From Isoetes taiwanensis (taxonomy: Eukaryota > Streptophyta > Lycopodiopsida > Isoetales > Isoetaceae), in contig JAJEKV010000114.1 in NCBI GenBank assembly GCA_021234155.1, positions 1,255,654-1,319,653 of the forward strand: 64,000 bases of DNA, written 5' to 3'. The position numbers and the translations under genes were made by a program. The notes under the pieces are model-generated. The model saw nothing but the letters and a program-made list of their open reading frames with translations, ran no database searches and was not told the DNA's origin. Position 1 is the first letter of the stretch. Every line of letters starts with the position of its first letter. Shown here piece by piece: positions 1-10,964 of this stretch.

Positions 1-927
1 GAGCTGTTTGAAAGAATGCCAGCGCGTGACATTGTATCGTCTACCGCAATGATCACGGCTTTCGCACAACATGGAGAGATGGTTAGGGCATTTCAAGTTT
101 TTGAACAAATGCCTGAGAAAGATATTGTATCATGGAATGCTATGATTTCAGGTTATGCCCGAGTTGGACAGCTCAATGATGCCCTACAGTTATTTCAGGA
201 GATGCGTTTGAATGGTATGATGCCAGATAAGGTCACCTATATTTGCATGCTAGATGCTTGTGGTAGTCAAGCTGCACTCGATGAAGGAAAGCAGATGCAC
301 ATGCTTATCATGAGAAGTGGCTTTGACACAGACACCATGGTATCCAACTCTCTTATTAGTATGTACGGGAAATGTGGTAATCTTTATGATGCCTGCTCAG
401 TGTTTGATAGAATGTCCGAACAAGTCCTTGTTACCTGGAATGCTATGATTGCTGCATATGCACAACATGGTCATGTTGATGAATCCCTCAAACTCTTGAC
501 ATTAATGAGTCTCAATGGTGTGATGCCATGCGAGGTCACATTTCTCAGCATTTTGTCTTCTTTTAGGCATGCTGGCTTAATGGATGAGGGATGCCATTAT
601 GTTGTTTGTATGAGTTTGGACCATGGGATTAGACCAACCATGGAGCATTACAACTCTTTGCTTGATATCTTGGGTCGCATTGGAAGACTGAATGTTGCAG
701 AAGCATTCTTAAACAATTTATCATTACAACCTGATGCAACATCATGGGCGACAGTGCTCGGTTGGTGCACAACATTCTCTGATATGGAACGGGGAAAGCG
801 AGTTGCTGAACGTCTTTTTGAGTTGGATCCAGAAAACCCTGCAGTTTATATATCTTTGTCCAATATATTTGCTGTAGCTGGTACTGCATTATTGGGGACA
901 CAGACACAAAAGACCCATTGCACATAG
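1..927 (+). CDS. PLS-class pentatricopeptide repeat protein, 5'-partial
   Basis: The frame is open from base 1, so the start lies upstream; 308 residues remain. Degenerate 31-36-residue PPR motifs run through it. Typical signatures are DIVSWNAMISGYARVGQ, a long motif with GKQMH, a second S motif with VTWNAMIAAYAQHG, then a P2/L2/S2-like stretch with HAGLMDEG and MEHYNSLLDILGR, and the start of an E motif (PDATSWATVLGWC, ELDPENPAVYISLSNIFAVAG). PPR proteins bind organellar RNA, and PLS/E members act in C-to-U editing in plastids or mitochondria. After FAVAG the frame leaves the family consensus and stops 15 residues later, so the rest of E/E+ and any DYW domain are missing. Either the gene is truncated or an intron starts at the GT in gctggtactg. 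The wording of the repeats resembles seed-free vascular plant PPRs (inference). Confidence 0.85.
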   Translation, partial: ELFERMPARDIVSSTAMITAFAQHGEMVRAFQVFEQMPEKDIVSWNAMISGYARVGQLNDALQLFQEMRLNGMMPDKVTYICMLDACGSQAALDEGKQMHMLIMRSGFDTDTMVSNSLISMYGKCGNLYDACSVFDRMSEQVLVTWNAMIAAYAQHGHVDESLKLLTLMSLNGVMPCEVTFLSILSSFRHAGLMDEGCHYVVCMSLDHGIRPTMEHYNSLLDILGRIGRLNVAEAFLNNLSLQPDATSWATVLGWCTTFSDMERGKRVAERLFELDPENPAVYISLSNIFAVAGTALLGTQTQKTHCT

Positions 928-1039
928 TGTTGAAAATACTCTCCTTACTTTTGTATGGAACAAGCACATTGTGTCTTAAGGAAATTCATGTTCTCCCCAA
1001 TGCAAATATTCTTGGTGATATTAAGAAAGGCTTGACAAC

Positions 1040-1225
1040 GGGTTACAAGATTTTGCAAGTAAGGGGATACTTATCTCTCTTTTATCTCTTATGCTTGAGC
1101 TAAGAGTAGTACAAGTGCCTCATTATCAAACTAGTAAGAAATGAAGCAAGGGTTGCAGGAGTTTTGCAAGTAAGGGGCTACTTATCTCTCTTTCTTCTAT
1201 TTGTATGCTTGAGCTGAGAGTATTT
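1040..1225 (+). repeat. two diverged tandem copies of about 75 bp downstream of the PPR frame
   Basis: The block containing ttttgcaagtaagggg, then acttatctctctt and atgcttgagct, occurs at about 1040-1115 and again at about 1150-1225, offset about 111 bp and diverged by substitutions and small indels. It sits just 3' of the truncated PPR frame. Confidence 0.7.
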
Positions 1226-2285
1226 GAACTGCCTCTTTTCGAAGTCTTTTTCACCTGTTGGGATTTGTTGATGGTGTAGAGGAAATCAACCGTTGGTACC
1301 GAGGAAAGTTTTGCAGCATTTTGGAAGTTTTAAGTTAGCAGAGTTTGTGTTGGGCCATCAAAGTAAGGTTGAACTAGAAATTGCATTGGCAATGAATAAG
1401 GTGGTGTTTGCCAAGTGCAAAAATGGATGAAAACAAGAAAGTACACAAATTATTTTATTTCATCGCATCCAGAAAATGAGTATGGTGGTTGATAATATTA
1501 CTTCACGAATATATTTTTGAAGGCATGCACCTAGAAGAATCAATAACCCACTCGATATCAAAAGGATGCATCAAAGCTTGTGTTCCTAGGAAAAACTGAA
1601 TTGATTTGTTTTGCAAGTACCTAATTGATGAAGTTTTGCGCATTGCAAAGTATCGCCTACTTTGCATCCATGTAATCTGTGACATTGTTTCATCTGCAGA
1701 CTGCTGTTATTGCCGTACAATCTTGACAAGTTTTCAACACGTCTTGACCTGCCTGTATTTGACTTGGTTCTTCTGAGACCAATAGACGGACGCAATTTGT
1801 TATGGCCTCTCTCAAGTTTGTTCCCAAGTCATGTATTGGTTCAAATGAAGAATGCAATAACTAAAATAAAATTTCATCCAACGTGCAGGAGCGGCTATTT
1901 GCATCGTGACAGGGTGTTTTAAAGAGTATTTCGACAGGTTGAGTTAGGCCATATAAATGGTAAAAAAACAAAGCATTAACTTTGGGAGAAGGGAGATGAA
2001 TGAACGGGAAGGCCTTGCTCTCTCGCATCTTGATGTCCCAAAATTGTTAAATGCAAGCAACAATTTTTTAAAGCAAGAACTGTGTTAATCATTTGGTGCA
2101 AGAATTTCATGGAGAATATCCCATAAGGCACAATTTGGGCCATTCCTTGCAAATCAAGATGGGGTCAAACAACTTCCTCTTGACCCGCCCATCTACATCT
2201 TCATCTTCCTTACTAAAAGCATATTTATAAGAAAGCTCTTCTGGAGAAGATATCGACAAAACTCGCTGTGCAGTCTAAAAATCTG
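1226..2285. other. no gene seen
   Basis: Short frames of 60-70 residues occur on both strands but overlap each other, have no start context and no recognisable motif. I see no repeat, RNA gene or promoter that I can defend. Confidence 0.5.
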
Positions 2286-2289
2286 TAGA

Positions 2290-3679
2290 TGTAGGTTCTA
2301 GTTCCATACAACTCTACATAAGTAGACTTGTATGCACCTAATGTGGGGAAGATGACTAAGTTATTTACATATTAGCCAACCTAAGGTAGCAAGCCGTTTT
2401 CATATAGCCTTACCTTATGGACAAACCGCCAGACACACGTATAGGAGCCAAGTGTCATTTGTGTGAACCCTAATATATAAAAGGATAAACCCTAGATCCT
2501 AGCCATTTTGGCTCCACCAACTTTTGATCCACCAGTACGTGATCACAACTCCGATTCGAAGATCGTCTTCGACAGCTTGAGTCGCAGTGAGAAAAGGGAA
2601 TCATCTTCTCGAAACACCTATTGAGATGGAGAACCAGAGAGCTAGTGGTAGTGCATCAAGATTTCTTATCAAGATGATGTTGATATGATATTTGTTGATC
2701 ACATATTGCACTCCTTGTGTATTGGGAATTTGGGTAGAGACCTAGTAGCCATTAGTAGAGGATGCTTCTAGATTAGACCCATTAATTCCCACTATTATGC
2801 AGCATGTGCATAGAGCTCACCTGGCTATGGAAGTTATGGAGTGATAGAGCACCAGACAACAAAGTTAGTGGCAAAGTGGAGGGAAATCCCTACTGAGCGA
2901 GGCTACTGGGAATCCATAGCAGACTGGACTTATAGTCGGTCACTTCGTGTAGGCTGGGTATGAGTCCGATACTTCCCAGGTCAATGGTGTCGGCCTGACT
3001 CTCAGGAGCTGTAGGTGTCGGCCTGGCTCTTGGTTTGGGGAGTTCAATCGGTATGGATATGTGTCATCACGATCCTCTAGTCACCCATAGAGCCACTAAA
3101 GGGGAGTTGCAACCCCTCCTATCTCATTGGACCGGGGAGATGAAACCCCGGGTAGTCTCGTTGGTTGATACCACAAAATTGCATCTTCGACAGGTTACAG
3201 TCATGACAGAGCTTGATTTAACCTATCTGCAAAGTATGCATAGGAGCAGGCGGATGGAATGGTCAACCCTAGCTATTGTTTATTGCCAGCCCACGTCGTT
3301 GTCATAACTCAATTTGATCTATCTGGAGACCCTAATCGTCAGTCGAATCCCCCTTGAATCTGAGCCCGGATAGGAGATCCTTATGATGTGTTGATGTTGA
3401 TGGTATATTGTCTATGTCGAGATGGATGGATTTTGTCTACCCTTCGAGTAGTGATATTATGTTTTTGTTAGAGCTTATATTGTATGTTCGCTTTCGCTGA
3501 TATACGGACCCTAGAGGACGGGATGAAATGACACCTCGCACTTCCATGTCCTCTATTCGATAATCTGGTCAGCCCAGATGCGAGTTAGACAGAAGGCACA
3601 TACGATGAGTAACCGTTGGATGGGGAAGGTCCTTCGATGTATGCGGCAGACTGCCATATATAGCACAAGGAGCGTCACA
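2290..3679 (+). mobile_element. relic LTR of a tRNA-Met-primed retrotransposon, copy 1
   Basis: The segment ends in CACA at 3676-3679 and is followed after one base by a decayed primer-binding site. It has a strong TATA box followed by a leader-like stretch, as in an LTR U3-R-U5. About 0.9 kb is recognisably similar to the reverse complement of 37.37-38.35 kb. Shared blocks include cttatagtcggtcact, cgatcctctag(t/c)cacccat, acctatctgcaaagt and attg(t/c)c-type ends. Identity is low, so both copies are old. The 5' boundary is a guess, because no clean TG start or target duplication can be seen. It could belong to either superfamily; the primer type is common in Copia elements. Confidence 0.55.
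2473..2483 (+). promoter_or_regulatory. TATA box of the relic LTR
   Basis: TATATAAAAGG lies about 1.2 kb before the primer-binding site, where an LTR promoter is expected in a long LTR. Activity is unknown given the age of the copy. Confidence 0.4.
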
Positions 3680-3680
3680 A

Positions 3681-3692
3681 TTGTATCTGAGC
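3681..3692 (+). other. decayed primer-binding site (tRNA-iMet type)
   Basis: The sequence ttgtatctgagc differs at two positions from TGGTATCAGAGC, the plant initiator-tRNA-Met complement. It sits one base after the CACA end of the LTR. The homologous site in the other copy at 37370-37381 is a perfect match, which supports the reading. Confidence 0.55.
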
Positions 3693-4078
3693 AATGGTCT
3701 TGGTTGACCAAGATCAAGCATTGGCCATCACCCTATGGTAGTTGGCTAACTAGTCTAGTAAGAGTTAGAAATGTGAATTCCAACCTTGAATCTTGATGGA
3801 GAAAATTTTTCCACTAATAGAGTCACAAGCTAGTTTAGAGGTGAGAAATAACTCGGCCAATGAATATTCTAAATTGGTTGAAGCGAAAATTGTGTGCATA
3901 CCTCAAAATTCCATGGGAAACAAGCCAATGAATTGGTCAAATTGTTAATTTTGGTGGAATATGGGGAAGAACACAATAAGTAGCCAAGAATCATAGGGAG
4001 ATATGAAAAATTAAATTCAAAAAAAATTTAAGGGGGTCTTCAATAAATTTGGGGGACCTCATAAATACTTAAAAGTAC

Positions 4079-4896
4079 ATGCATAATTACACACATAATT
4101 CTACGTATGTGGGAAAATCCACCTTATATAACTGTAGCCCTAATCCAATTTTGATCTCGAGAAAAGCTAATCCATTTTTTAAATTGCATGAAATGACGTG
4201 CACCAAACAAATTGCTAGGAGAGTTAGGAGAACTCAAGTTGCATTAGACATCCATGCAATTGTAGGTGAGAAGAAAATACCTCCTCAATATCACCACCCA
4301 GGAGCAGAAGGAGATCCCAGTGGATCATATTCATCTGATGAATCTTATCACTCAGCAGGAGAAGGAGATATAAATACCTCGGGAAGTTCGTCGGAGGAGT
4401 CGAGAGAATCCCAAGAGCGGCCTTCTAAAAGTTCCCAGAAAGAGGAGGAAGAAGATCCGGTAGCTCCCCAAAGAAGGAAAAATAGAAAGTAGTGGATACG
4501 AAAAAAACGAGCTTGGAAATGCACATGAAAAGGAGGGAAGACCGCCCAGCCAAAGGAACCTTGGTAATTTATGATGCTCGCCAGCAGCAAGTGGAGCAAG
4601 TTCCAGAGAAGCAACCTGACGAAGCATCACCAATTTTTGTATGGACCAAAATTAAAACCAAGTAATCCAACAAGAAGCAAAAGGCGGGTGAAAAGAGCTT
4701 CAAGCTCAAGATGGATAAGGATTTCGAGAAAAAGAGACAGGCATACGAAGAATACATGAGAAGATGGAGAAGGTATAAAATTTTAGCTCAAGAGCACTTA
4801 CTCCTCCAAGAAAACTCTGTTAGCCAATTTTCCAATTCATGTTTAATTCCCCATAGCAGTTTGTTACTCTACTCTTATAAGGGTCTAATATGTTAA
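4079..4896 (+). pseudogene. broken hydrophilic frame downstream of the relic LTR, possibly gag-derived
   Basis: Frame 2 (4079-4492) encodes a basic stretch (CTKQIARRVRRTQ) and then a Ser/Glu-rich region ending in RRKNRK. The sense continues in frame 1 from about 4485 (KRREDRPAKGTLVIYDARQQ, then EQVPEKQPDEASP). It meets one TAA at about 4660 and resumes with a charged coil (MDKDFEKKRQAYEEYMRRW). One frameshift and one stop therefore break an otherwise protein-like composition. It starts 0.4 kb after the primer-binding site, where gag would lie, but no zinc knuckle or capsid motif is visible, so the link to the element is an inference. Confidence 0.35.
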
Positions 4897-4899
4897 CAC

Positions 4900-6030
4900 A
4901 TGGCATTTGGATTGATTCTTTAAGACATGTTAGTAGATGTTGCATTCAGATTTCACATGATATTCAAGATATTTTACCCAACATTCCGCACATCTACCCA
5001 GAATTTTGCCCACAAAATGTAACCTAACTAGTCTTCACAAAAGGCTTAGGTAACTAGTTTTCACAAAAAGCCACCTTAGGTGACATTCTCATGTGTCAAC
5101 ACTACATAGGCAATGTATTCACATGAGGATGTTGTATGGGCAAATGAACACATTGTTCCCAAACCAAGCTTTGTCCAAAAAAGCAAGCCAAAAAAGCACT
5201 CTAATGACTTCCAAGGCTCTTGCTTGATGCTTATTACTATCTCATTCATGCTTAATTGCATCATCTATCCTCTTACCCTACGTGCAAATACCCAATTTCC
5301 TAACACACTTCCATTACGATCGTGCAAACCACTTCCAATACAGTTACGTATTACATCTGTGCAACTCCATTACATGCATTCATTCTGTGGGTTCACGATT
5401 AATACCTGGCAAAGACATTGTTCACGTATCCACAATTATATAATAGAATTTCAAACCAAAGGGCATCCAATAGCGTCTTGTTTTACCTATTTTGAAAATC
5501 ATTTGTCTAGATCAGGAGGTCCAACCATGGTCGTCGTTCATATGGATCAAGAAGTTACATAATACTATATATGAAAATCTAACATTTTTGTAGTAGGGCT
5601 CCAATCGTGGGGCAATTGTTACGAACTAAATGGAGTAGGACCCAAGCATACTGCATTTACATTGTAAGAACGTGTACACACAATGAGACTGAAAAGACTA
5701 GAATTTATCAAGAGCAAGGTTATGAAATTCGGTTATGATGGATGGATTCTTGAAACCTATATGGGTTATAGGAATGAAAAAAAAAAAAAGCAATTGTGGT
5801 GCAACTAAAGCATAAATTATTAATTCTGAGGCATAAATTTTGAGTGGCCGTGATTCCCTGGCGTACTGTTTCGAAACCAAACTTACAGTTTGTGGCAGCA
5901 AACAAACTTACAATTTTGTTGCCACAAAAGCAAGGAAACTATTTACAAGCAAGCATTTGACAGAAAAGCAAGCCAGAAAAAAAAAATATTTACAAATGAA
6001 AACCAAGTTTTTGTCCAAAAATCAAGCCAA
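4900..6030. other. no gene seen
   Basis: A 149-residue frame at 5113-5562 has no motif and ordinary non-coding composition, so I do not call it. There is a short near-duplicate around 5030-5085 (ctagt(c/t)ttcacaaaa with aggtgac/aggtaac) and a poly(A) run at 5779-5789. Confidence 0.5.
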
Positions 6031-6034
6031 AGGC

Positions 6035-6104
6035 AAGGAAAATATTTACAAAAAAAGGGTAAGGAAAATATTTACAAAAAAAGGGTAAGGAAAATATTTA
6101 CAAA
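6035..6104 (+). repeat. 26-bp tandem repeat, 2.7 copies
   Basis: The unit aaggaaaatatttac plus a short A run and gggt occupies 6035-6060 and 6061-6086, with a partial third copy to 6104. It lies about 160 bp beyond the 3' end of the cupin gene. Confidence 0.9.
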
Positions 6105-6267
6105 TGTACACGTGCTCTATATTTACTGATACAAGTACCGATACAACTAAGTACAAAAACACCGCAAGGAGCTAACATTTTGAAGCCTATACCATATCAT
6201 ATACATGTAGCATATATTAAGAGCTCATGCTCTCGAGCTCCTATTAGAAGAGCACAAACCAGACCCT

Positions 6268-8455
6268 CTAGGCTCCTCCTCTGTGCTCCTCCTCTTGTTC
6301 CCTTATCTCGGGAAAAATCACAGCCTCATCCTGCCCGCGCTGCCTCAGCAGTTTCTCAACATCATCTCTGCTCACACCAAGTGCACTAGACAATATGGCC
6401 CTTGGTAGGCGGTTCAACAGTCCATTCCCTCCAGCAAAATAGGAATTGCTGGGCCTGAAATTGAGCAACAAATTAGCCACAACATGGTAAAAGAATTGAG
6501 CAATAATCATCCATCTAGGTAGCATGAATATGCATGGACCTACCTATTCTATAAGAATCATATGGTCAAGAAAAGCATGAACATGTCTTTCTTTAGAACT
6601 GCCTATTCTATAGAACTTGAAGAAAGAGTAGGTGACTTGTATACCTATCAGTATTCATAAATGCAAAAGTTTCGTATCCCTCATCTGCAGCCACCTCAAC
6701 ATGTGGGAACCCTCTTGGAATAACAGCAAGTTGCCCCTCTTTGATTCTTTGTGCCACAACTCTCTCGCCATTGTTCGAAACAATCTCAATGTCAGCACTA
6801 CCTCTCACAACATAGATAACCTTATCACCGTTATGAATGTAGTTGGGTGCATACATTGCTCTCTGTTTGAATTCGAACAATAAATCACAATCATTACTTA
6901 TTGATATACAGGAGATGCTGAATTAAACTAAGACACAAGTCTACAGCAGCAAAAATGTGCTAGAAAAAAGCCACATTCCTTCAATTCCCTATTCATAAAC
7001 AAGCACACTCTTAAATTTCCTACAGAACTTCCTATTCCTAAACAAGCACTTTAGCTACACAAAGGAGACCTTTAATAGCTACACAAAGGAGACCTTTAAT
7101 AGCTATAAAATAACTTCAAGAAATGTGAATGCTTACTCTCTCCAACTTCAAACAACGTGCTGACATGCCCAGATCTGCCAAAGCAAGCATCTTTTTACTA
7201 TTGAGCTCCCAAAGCTTTCCACCTTGCCTTGCCTCAGCCTCTGGGATATTGCGATCAAGCTGATAAATCAAATCCGACGCGCCAAAATTGAGCACAGATC
7301 CTTCTTCGCGCATCATGGACTCCCTAGAGACCCTGATGATTCTTTGTTGCCTTTCTCGTGTGTTTAAAAGCTTCCTCACAGTTTCTTCAGACACATTCCA
7401 TGCATGAGAAAGAACGCGAGGACTGAAACCAGCTTTGCCACTCAACAGCTGGAAATTCTGCAGACACATTCCATGCATGAGAAAGAACGCGAGGACTGAA
7501 ACCAGCTTTGCCACTCAACAGCTGGAAATTCTGCACGTCAAAGCATTGGTGTTACATATCTGCATATGGCGAGATATCATCATCCAAGTTCATTATGATA
7601 AATAAGTATATGATAAACATGACAGTATATGGTATGATATTTCTGCATATAGGATGATACGATCATGCACATATATGGTAAGATGACGCTGTCATGTATA
7701 TGGTATGATATTTCTGCATATAGGATGATACGATCATGCACATATATGGTAAGATAACGCAAAAAGATTTAATGGTATACTAACAGATGAGACATACCCT
7801 AAAACGATCAGTGTCTCTTCCATAATTCGCTATGTCAACAAGGCGAGCGGGTTGCTGTCCATCGTTGTAGAACCAACAAGCCACTCCTTTGGGAACGACC
7901 ACAACATCGCATTTGCTTATCCGGAATTGATTTTTCTGAGCAAATGAAGCATGTTCAGTGACTAGACCAATAATTCCAGATCCTGCAAAACAGAAACAAT
8001 CTTAGGCCAACAAAATTTCTTACGATTCGGAGAATCCAGAGAAAAAAGCTCTTTTTGATTGGACATAACAAGCAGGGCAACAAAATGCTTAAGATCAAGG
8101 AATGTAATACAATGTAAATTCCCAAAGTTTGAGAAATGCTAACTTAAGTACCTTCCACCATAGCTTTGAAGGCATGAGAATTTGAATACATGGGAAGAAC
8201 CAATCCGCCAGAGTTGACAGTGATTACGGCAGCTTCAAAGCCAGCACGGCGAAGGGCAGGGAATTGAGAGGCCCATGTCTCGATCTTGCCGGCGTCGGAT
8301 TCAAACTCGGAAGTGGGTTCACGAGGTTTGAGCCATTCCTCGCTTTCTTCCTCTTCAGAGCGCTCTTCCCGACCTGAATCTTGAGGCCTTCGGGCATCGG
8401 CCGCACAAAGCAGGGCGAAAAGCACAAGCACCCAAAAGGACTTCGCCATAGCCAT
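6268..8455 (-). CDS. 11S-globulin/legumin-like two-cupin protein, five exons
   Basis: Exons on the minus strand are 8455-8152, 7982-7798, 7457-7137, 6862-6645 and 6454-6268. All introns are GT-AG, and the joined 1215 nt read 404 residues without a break. The start at 8455 gives a signal peptide (MAMAKSFWVLVLFALLCAADA) and sits about 45 bp below a TATA box. An acidic Glu/Arg-rich stretch follows. Cupin 1 includes EGSGIIGLVTEHASF and VVVPKGVACWFYND. The linker has HAWNVSEETVRKLL, resembling the NGxEET processing region of legumins. Cupin 2 has YAPNYIHNGDKVIYVVRG and AVIPRGFPHVEV. The C-terminus is acidic. Family members are vacuolar storage proteins of seeds or spores. The length is shorter than typical 11S globulins (about 480). 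Intron 2 must use the inner of two duplicated acceptors to stay in frame. Confidence 0.85.
7388..7533 (-). repeat. 73-bp perfect tandem duplication copying a splice acceptor
   Basis: Units 7388-7460 and 7461-7533 are identical and span the end of cupin intron 2 and the start of exon 3. On the minus strand both carry ctgcag or gtgcag followed by aatttccagctg. The outer acceptor (exon from 7530) gives a frameshift and a TGA within about 50 codons; the inner one (exon from 7457) keeps the cupin frame. Because 73 is not a multiple of three, splice choice decides whether the protein is made. Confidence 0.95.
7625..7756 (-). repeat. 71-bp tandem duplication inside cupin intron 2
   Basis: The block containing tatggtatgatatttctgca and gatgatacgatcatgcac occurs at 7625-7685 and 7696-7756 with almost no differences. 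It lies within the intron between 7797 and 7458, near the exon 3 duplication, so this gene has had two recent local duplications. Confidence 0.9.
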
Positions 8456-8496
8456 GGCAGAAAACAGATGGGTTTTGCTCCTCCTTGTAGTAGCAT

Positions 8497-8503
8497 CTTT
8501 ATA
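8497..8503 (-). promoter_or_regulatory. TATA box of the cupin gene
   Basis: TATAAAG on the minus strand lies 42-48 bp upstream of the ATG at 8455. This implies a leader of only about 15 nt and favours 8455 over the alternative upstream ATG at 8530. Confidence 0.6.
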
Positions 8504-8696
8504 GCTTCTCCATGCGGTGCCATGTAGCATTTCTTACCACCTTATGCCATAGTTAGTCTTCATTCTTATTTGGTGTCCAATGAGAGTTCGCCATGTGGCG
8601 ATCATACTAATCAGGAATAACAAATGGGTAGATCATTCTTGACGAACCTGAGACAGCCGGTCTGCCGAAGCTCATCTGCCGAAACTATCTGCTGAA

Positions 8697-8817
8697 GCTT
8701 ACCTTGACGTCGCGGAGCGGCAACAATTCGCAGATTCCTGCTCTGGAATGGGAGCTGGCCACCGGCAGCAGTCAGGAATCTGCTCATTGTTGCCGCGCCA
8801 CATAACGTCAAGGTAAG
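8697..8817. repeat. fold-back inverted repeat upstream of the cupin gene
   Basis: The left arm (about 8697-8745) begins cttaccttgacgt and contains cggcaacaat and cagattcctg. The right arm (about 8767-8817) contains caggaatctg, attgttgccg and acgtcaaggtaag. The arms pair over about 45 bp with a few mismatches around a 20-bp loop. It begins about 190 bp upstream of the TATA box. It may be a MITE relic or a source of small RNA; no target duplication is obvious. Confidence 0.75.
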
Positions 8818-8859
8818 TTGGTGTGGATTCCTATTTTTTAAACCAATGATATCTTGCAT

Positions 8860-9490
8860 TGCAACGTTGCAACCATTCTAAAATGGAAAATAGATGTAGC
8901 ATTCTTTTCTGGGTTTTGTTCAAGGGGCAAACCCTCGTTCATGTGGGTTTGTGGCATTTCCAAGTATATGCCAGTATATGCTCGGAATATGCCAATAACC
9001 GCTACAAACATATTATTGGCTGTAAACTATCGGTCACTTCTGTTGCTGGGCAGCCACTCTGGGAACCAATTAACTGGTGCTCCTTGCTTGACGGAGGTAA
9101 GCCGGGATGATCGATATCCAAAAACTCAATCTCAGGTTCCTTGATGCTTCGTTGTTTCACCCTAACCAGGGTAAAGATTTTAGCACGCTTTCAAATTCAA
9201 TAGGTGCATTTGCAACATCTGGGTTCGGAACTGGAAGATTTTGTAGTTCAGTCATGGAAGCCCTGCCCAACTAGGGGATAGTAGAAAAATGATCTTAAGG
9301 TTCGTGTAATTAAGAAGTAATGCTTACGGTTGAAAATTTTCCAGATTTGCAGATCTAATAACCAAGACAAACCATAGACATACAGGCTTTAACTGGGGTT
9401 GTTATGTTATGGAAGTTGCCATTCTTTTGTGGAATAGATCTGTTGCAAAATACTGGAGTCAACTTTTTTTTCTCATCTTGTATGTATGCC
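8860..9490. other. no gene seen
   Basis: Two overlapping frames of about 80-95 residues (8854-9144) have no motif. I see nothing else. Confidence 0.45.
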
Positions 9491-9496
9491 AGATTC

Positions 9497-10930
9497 TTCC
9501 CACTTGCAAAACAAGTCATTTAACTAGATGGTAGGTCTTAGATATTGGCATTTCAAAAGAACGGCTAAAAGTTTTGAAGGAATATGTACCACTAGCTTTG
9601 TTATTTACAATCAGATCAAGATGTAGCAGCAGACTATTTCTTCATGAATAGTAATGTAGCACGTATAAGGCATAGTTTCAGCCTAGCCTAGATGATAGAG
9701 TTGTTTCGAAATCTTATTGCAAATGTTCTCGTAGTACTAAGAATTCCGAGAAATATTTTGAGATAGTATATATTGCCTTCTCGGGCATTTCCATTTCCAC
9801 GTGATCTATCTTTAAAACTAGCACTGTACATTGTTCCCATTTTGCACATGAATCCAGCTTCATATTTTGTTGTTAAGTTCTTGCTGCAATGTAACCTCTT
9901 GCATTCCATTACTCATTCTATAACATTCATTTCGATCAGAGGTCTAAAGAGGTTTAACATATTAATGTTTCTAATCTTATCCGCTACAAGTATTTCCTTG
10001 TGTTAAAGCTTGACGTTCTTGGCTCGTCCATTTGGGCTTTACCTCCGAAAACTTTTGGGTCCTTTTACATTGTTGATGCATGACGGCAGAATTTGCTAGC
10101 ATCCAAACAGTGTTGCAAACTCTGATGTTGCATTTATGGACATCTGTTTTGGTCTCATGGGTAAGTTGTTTTGGAAGGTTCCATCTGATCTTGCCCTCGC
10201 TTTTGCAACTTTTGCAATAATCCATTGCCCACTTGCAGAAAAAGTCATTTATCTAGATGGTAGGTCTTAGATATTGGCATTTTAAAAGAACGGCTAAAAG
10301 TTTTGAAGAAATATCTACCACTAGCTTTGTTATTTACAATCAGATCAAGATGTAGCAGCAGACTATTTCTTCATAAATAGAAATGTAGCATGTATAACCT
10401 AACCTAGATGGTAGAGTTGTTACAAAATCTTATTGCAAATGTTCCTATAGTACTAAGAATTCCGAGAAGTATTTTGAGATACTTAGGCCCTTTTTCCACG
10501 GTAGTCTTATCTCTAAAAGTCACATATTTTATCCAATGATGTTTGGCCACCTATTGTCTTAAAAGTAAATCATTTTTCCACTACAAAAATAAGACATGTC
10601 TTATCTAGGTTCAGAATAGGTTTGGATACTAAATGGAGTCTTATTTTATTCCGGGGGATTTCCCCCGCCGTAAAATAAAACACCTGTCTTATTTCAATAT
10701 ATAACTAAAAATAAGACGTGTCTTATTTTTTCATGCTTTTCCACCAGTATTTTAGTGGTGTCATATTTTAAAGTAAGTTTAAATTTGTGTGTCTCATTTT
10801 TAGCTCTGGAGTCACAAATGGTGTCATATATTGTATATGATAACCATATTTTGCGACTGGTGTGGAAAAAAGGCCTTAGCAGTGTATATTGCCTTCTCGG
10901 GCAATTTCATTTCCACATGATCTACCTGTG
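9497..10930 (+). repeat. segmental duplication, two direct copies, one interrupted
   Basis: Copy A (9497-9807) and copy B (10225-10482, resuming 10879-10930) share cccacttgca, agatggtaggtcttagatat, gatcaagatgtagcagcaga, actaagaattccgagaa and attgccttctcgggca at high identity. Copy B is split by the 390-bp MITE at 10486-10875; copy A is an unoccupied paralogue of that site. Confidence 0.9.
10486..10875. mobile_element. PIF/Harbinger (Tourist-like) MITE
   Basis: Terminal inverted repeats GGCCCTTTTTCCAC (10486-10499) and GTGGAAAAAAGGCC (10862-10875) match with one mismatch. They are flanked by TTA on each side (10483-10485 and 10876-10878), the three-base target duplication of this superfamily. 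The element is 390 bp, AT-rich, has no coding capacity, and carries internal palindromes around aagacatgtctt and aagacgtgtctt. The paralogous sequence at about 9757 lacks it. Confidence 0.85.
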
Positions 10931-10964
10931 CATCTATTGTATTGTTGGTTGCATCACCGCGAAT

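Noticed and set aside
5113-5562. 149-residue frame
   Set aside because: No domain, no codon pattern, no start context; adjacent sequence has the same composition.
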